Part shown: positions 60,100 through 64,000 of the stretch, piece by piece
Position numbering within the stretch: position 1 is the stretch's first letter
Layout: each line of letters begins with the position of its first letter
Assembly (NCBI GenBank): GCA_028564705.1
Contig: JAPXFQ010002811.1
Span: 558,001-622,000, forward strand
DNA length: 64,000 nucleotides
Source of the DNA: Apricaphanius iberus
Lineage: Eukaryota; Chordata; Actinopteri; Cyprinodontiformes; Aphaniidae
Direction of reading: 5' to 3'
Made by a program: the position numbers and the translations under genes
The notes under the pieces: generated by a model
The model's input: only the letters and a program-made list of their open reading frames with translations
The model's database searches: none
Told to the model about the DNA's origin: nothing

Positions 60100-60855
60100 A
60101 TCAACTTTGTCATGAAAAATCTCGAAAAAGATCCAGTCCACCTGCTCCCTGTCACTGTCTTTGATCTGCCACAGGTCTCGCTGCTGGGTCGACTTGGAGC
60201 TAAGTTTTCCAGAAGCTCTGCTCCCATTCCTCCCACGTCACATCTGCGACTTGGCCCCATTGTTTGGCCCCGTGTTCGCTCACCTCCCAGCTCCAACGCC
60301 TTGTCATCCCGCTTCAGCTCTCCTCCATGTTTGGAACGCTGACAGATCTCTTTGCTACCACATCCATCACAGCAGCTCTAGTATCAATATGATTTTGCAG
60401 CTCCAATGACAGCACAAATATCCAGAGCATGAATGGAGCAGGTAGTACCACCTTATTTTCCTCCATTTCCGGATCTTTGCGCTACGTTCTGCCCTAGTCA
60501 ATGCTGTGCAATTGCTGTACCTATCGCCACATGGGTGGATTTAAATGTAGAGGTTGGTCACACAACCCCGCTTAACCCTAAACAAGTTAAATATTTGTAA
60601 AAAAAAAAAAAATAGAAAGAAATGTACATGCCTGAACTACACAGAGACTTTGAGTAGTTCTGCTGTTTTTTATTTAAACAGGATGGTAAGCTCTCAGCTG
60701 CAGAACCTGGAAATGCAGGAGTAGACTCGGCAGGAGGAGAAGCAGACAGGAATGATCTGGAATGGCCTCGGCTGAGGTGGAGATAACAGTCAGGGAGGAG
60801 TTCAGGACTGACCACACCAGATGACTGAATGAGAATGTGATGACTAGGAGCTTCT
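60100..60855. other. No recognised feature
   Basis: Short frames only; none resembles a known domain. An A-run lies at 60600-60612. Confidence 0.4.
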
Positions 60856-60861
60856 TAAATC

Positions 60862-61816
60862 TGTGTTGGGAGTAAAGGCGTTTAAGAATAATGCCGTTAC
60901 TAACTGTGTTATTTTTTAGGTAACTATCTAATTAATTACTTTTCCTATCGTAGCAATGCCGTTACCATTACTGGGGATGTATAGTGGCACGTTACTACAG
61001 TAGGGCTTAATGACGCGCAGTGATGTCAGGCTTTCTGACATTCACAGTTCAGCTGCAGGGAAAGAGCAGGTGTCAATGATGATTGCAGGGTGGGGGAATA
61101 GCCAGTGCTCTCGCTGCCTTCTGTAAGACTGCGGTGAAGTTAGATTTTAGTTGGATATTCAGCGGACATTGGTTTCATTAAAGTGGAGACTCAATGATAG
61201 ATACATCACTGCCGAAGGGTCGCTCCTGAAAGCAGTGGGTTGTTGTTCAACACCCAAGGAAAATGACAAACTGATTTATTTTTAAAAAGAACATAAAATT
61301 TTATATTTCTTTGTTAGTGTAGATTTTCGATTTTTCTTCAATAGCTTTCAGTTCATGTGACCAGATTACTTCAAATAAGTCTTAAAATGTCTTACTACAA
61401 CCAGTCGGATAGTGCTCTGTTTACTGTGCAATGTTACAGATACAATTGGCAAAACTTAACGGACAGATTTTCCTTTGTTTCATTTTTAACCACATTTTTC
61501 TCTTAGTTTTGCACTTTAAACGATAAGTGTGTGATTATGTAAGTCCAGTATTTACTTTTTGTATAATTTTATATTTCTGCATAAGGCTTCAATCTTACTG
61601 AGTCATGTTTAAATACCAAATGTTCTAAAACACTGTACGTGGTGGGTTTTGTTCGTCATTCAGTTATAAAAATATTTGATGTTATAGATATTATAGAATG
61701 TAACTGCGTTATAGAACATAGAAACGATGTCAAGTTTACCACGCTGAGTAACTAATTACTCTTAAATGGTAGGAACTGAGTTACTAACTTTTTAAATGTA
61801 AGATGCTCAACACTGG
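60862..61816 (+). mobile_element. GTAAC-rich non-autonomous DNA element, plus copy
   Basis: It starts CTGTGTTGGGAGTAAAGGCG and ends GAACTGAGTTACTAAC...GCTCAACACTGG. The terminal TGTTG/CAACA words are inverted, and GTTACTAA-type words crowd both ends. It aligns with the minus-strand copy at 52094-53528. No coding frame. Superfamily not assigned. Confidence 0.72.
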
Positions 61817-61819
61817 TGG

Positions 61820-63146
61820 TGGTTACATATTTACAATAACACAGAATTACTTTCTGATTTAAAATTTAATTCAATTAAACCAGTTTTCTACATTTATTTG
61901 TGCATATGTAGCATCTGTATGAATAAATGATAAATCTAACATGGAGCTCTTTAGCAGCTCAGAGGCCGTGCTGTCCCAAGAAATTCCAGAGCAATTTTGA
62001 CTTTTATTTAATTTCTCTTGTTACAGGAAGCAACTTTAGCAATGAATTGGGTTTATCAAAGTGACTGTGTGTAGTTTTTAGCTTTGTGGAAATATGAAAT
62101 ATGTTCATTCTTTTGTTCCAAACTGTTAAGAAATGTCAGCGCTTTTGGGAGGCTCCTCATGAATATTCATCCGTAAAGAGTTGAATTGAAGATGAGCAAA
62201 CATTTAGATGCACAAAGAAAGAGCATGCCATTGATGAATTATGGATGCCATGTGTTGTATGACGATCCTTAGCAACGGTATCTTATGTTCTTCACTTGTC
62301 TGTGTTTTAAGGATGCAACATCCAGCAGCATTTTGCCTGCTCAGCAAGATGCATAATTCCTATCAGCTCTGGTGGTACTTTTGTAAACCATGCCTGCAGT
62401 CTGAGATGCCTTCAAATTTCAAGGCACTTTTTGCACTGTTTGTGGGCGTGTTCTGTAGCTTCAGTCCAATTGCAGTCATCAATCAGGAAGACCATCCAGG
62501 AAGACACTCAAAACATGTTTGTTTTTACAAGCAAGTTGACAGTTCAATAGAGAGAATAATAATTGCTAAATGTTTTACAGCCTTGTAAAACTTCTTAAAA
62601 GTGATACTTATAAATTGCATGAGTTAAGTACTTCCTTTGTAAATAGAGGTACAATAGAGGCACATTTAAACTGCACCTTTATCTACTGTTTAAAATAAAA
62701 AATGCAGTTAATGCTATTTTCATAAACTGAGGACATAAAAGCAGAAGGGAGGTTCAAAAATACTGATGAACATATAGCTTTAGTCCTACTTTTACATTTT
62801 GTTCATTCTACATTTTGCTTAGGCCTCCCTCACATAGAGGGAGACCTATTCATCAGGGGAAATTTGAACTTGAACTCCTGAAAGGGAAGATCAGAAAAAG
62901 CAGTCCTCTTTCAGGGGTTTTAGCTCCTGTAATACTTTAAGGATAAAGTTTATAAATGGTTAAATATTGGTAATAGTTTTCCATGTTGTTGTTATCCACA
63001 CTTTGTTTAAATCACACTTTGTTAAACTCTCTAGATAATGAAACTCTATGTAGATAAAGTATAGATTTGACTATATCTAAACCTGTCTATGTACATATAT
63101 CTGAGTTTATTTATATATTTTACAAAATCTATTTAGCTGTATATTA

Positions 63147-63150
<4 letters not shown>
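61820..63150. other. No recognised feature
   Basis: A 115-codon frame at 62241-62588 has no domain signature and ordinary composition; it is not called a gene. Confidence 0.4.

Positions 63151-63153
<3 letters not shown>

Positions 63154-63225
<72 letters not shown>
63154..63225. repeat. (AT)n microsatellite
   Basis: About 70 bp of alternating AT, followed by three TATGTATAATA-like units. Confidence 0.97.
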
Positions 63226-63228
<3 letters not shown>

Positions 63229-63394
63229 AATATATGTATAATATATATGTATAATATATGTGTTTGTATATGAAATGTGACATCTATATCTTTATTCATT
63301 AGCTATATTATATATTCTGTATATGTATATCAGGTCACGCTAGACATTTTTTGTCCGACATTTTGACTGGCAGTGTAAAAAAAATCCAGTCTCA

Positions 63395-63545
63395 ATGTAT
63401 TTTTACCGACCAAGTTTTAAATCATATGCAGGGGAGGTTTCCAGCAATTGTCTGACAAGTTAAAACCCATTCAAAAACATGTGTGACCTCATTTGAAATC
63501 ATATTAAATCCAAAGGACCTGAGCAGAGAACTACATATAAAAATT
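63395..63545. repeat. Interspersed repeat shared with 54193-54340
   Basis: It has the same order of blocks as the partner. Upstream, CAGGTCACGCTAGACATTTT (from 63331) looks like the terminus of the parent element. Confidence 0.65.
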
Positions 63546-63735
63546 AAATTAATTTATACATTTTGCATCGTAAAACTAATTCAACCAAAAAGTAAGGATT
63601 GGGTTTTGTTTAGTTTTTATCCAGATCCGGTGGCAAAACCATTATTTTTGAAAAGGTGCCGGTGCTTAAACGTTGCTGGAAAGTTTGCTTAAAGAATGGA
63701 AAACATACAAACTCCGTTTTTAGTTTGTTTTTTTT

Positions 63736-64000
63736 AGTAGGGCTGTCAAACGGTTAATAATTTTGATCTAATGAATGACAGGGTAGCTGTGAATTAATCA
63801 CCATTCCTAAATATGACCCAAAAAAGTAACATTTTCTGGGTACATAAAGGACAAATCCAGATGCTCTTTTTAAAATTAAATATAGGGCAAATCAATAGAA
63901 TTTTGTTTTGTTTCCGAAAACATCACTTGAACTGAATAATGCACATTTTTAACACAGCAGGAACTCACTATGAAATGTGCTGAAGCTATACAGTGAACCA
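63736..64000. mobile_element. hAT-like repeat end, cut by window edge
   Basis: TAGTAGGGCTGTCAAACGGT followed by TAATAATTTTGATC and GTGAATTAATCACC resembles the common fish terminus TAGGGCTGTCAAACGATTAA. The other end is outside the window. Confidence 0.5.

Noticed and set aside
62241..62588. 115-codon frame as a host gene
   Set aside because: No domain, no supporting neighbouring exon, ordinary chance length for this base composition.

Overview
The window reads as intergenic or intronic DNA of a ray-finned fish, most likely a teleost. The evidence is its transposon content: an R4/Rex6-type LINE, an L1-clade LINE, a DD38E Tc1-like transposon, tRNA-headed SINEs with RTE-type (GGAT)n or teleost-type tails, many PIF/Harbinger-like elements flanked by TAA or TTA, GTAAC-rich elements, solo LTRs, and long (TA)n, (GA)n and (GT)n arrays. 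I recognise no host gene or exon. Every convincing long reading frame belongs to a mobile element. Family assignments rest on motifs and recalled family features; percentages are by-eye counts.

Layout. 1-4000: minus-strand 5' two thirds of an R4-clade LINE (two in-frame stops), a tRNA-like SINE piece, (TA)n, a decayed L1 ORF2 piece, (GA)55 and a CR1/L2/Rex1-type LINE 3' end. 5350-10200: a 19-bp perfect hairpin, a 986-bp element flanked by GAATCC, a TTAA-flanked element, and a PIF/Harbinger-like element sitting in an older element. 12045-13095: two SINEs in opposite orientation, one with a perfect 10-bp target-site duplication. 13341-26030: a four-element nest. An old L1 3' region was hit by a TA-flanked element and by a GGGCCC-ended DNA transposon. 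That transposon then received a full-length 8.7-kb L1 (16-bp target-site duplication, ORF1 open, ORF2 with three lesions, 3.5-kb GC-rich 3' UTR, poly-A). 28400-30240: a CGATACC-type repeat and another Harbinger-like element. 33194-34811: a nearly intact Tc1-like transposon. 35120-36114: a SINE and a solo LTR. 38670-39615: a second copy of the GAATCC-flanked family, a CTAGT-rich tract and two abutting perfect hairpins. 43517-44951: a tandem duplication of about 0.7 kb. 48389-54860: two more solo LTRs, a TAA-flanked element, a GTAAC-rich element carrying a nested LINE tail, and smaller pieces. 56200-64000: further small DNA elements, a second GTAAC-rich copy and (TA)n.

How the parts relate. There is no operon-like or pathway organisation. 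The logic is insertion history: several insertions can be dated relative to one another, and three empty sites can be reconstructed inside the window because related copies lie nearby. Only the Tc1-like transposase and L1 ORF1 are close to intact.
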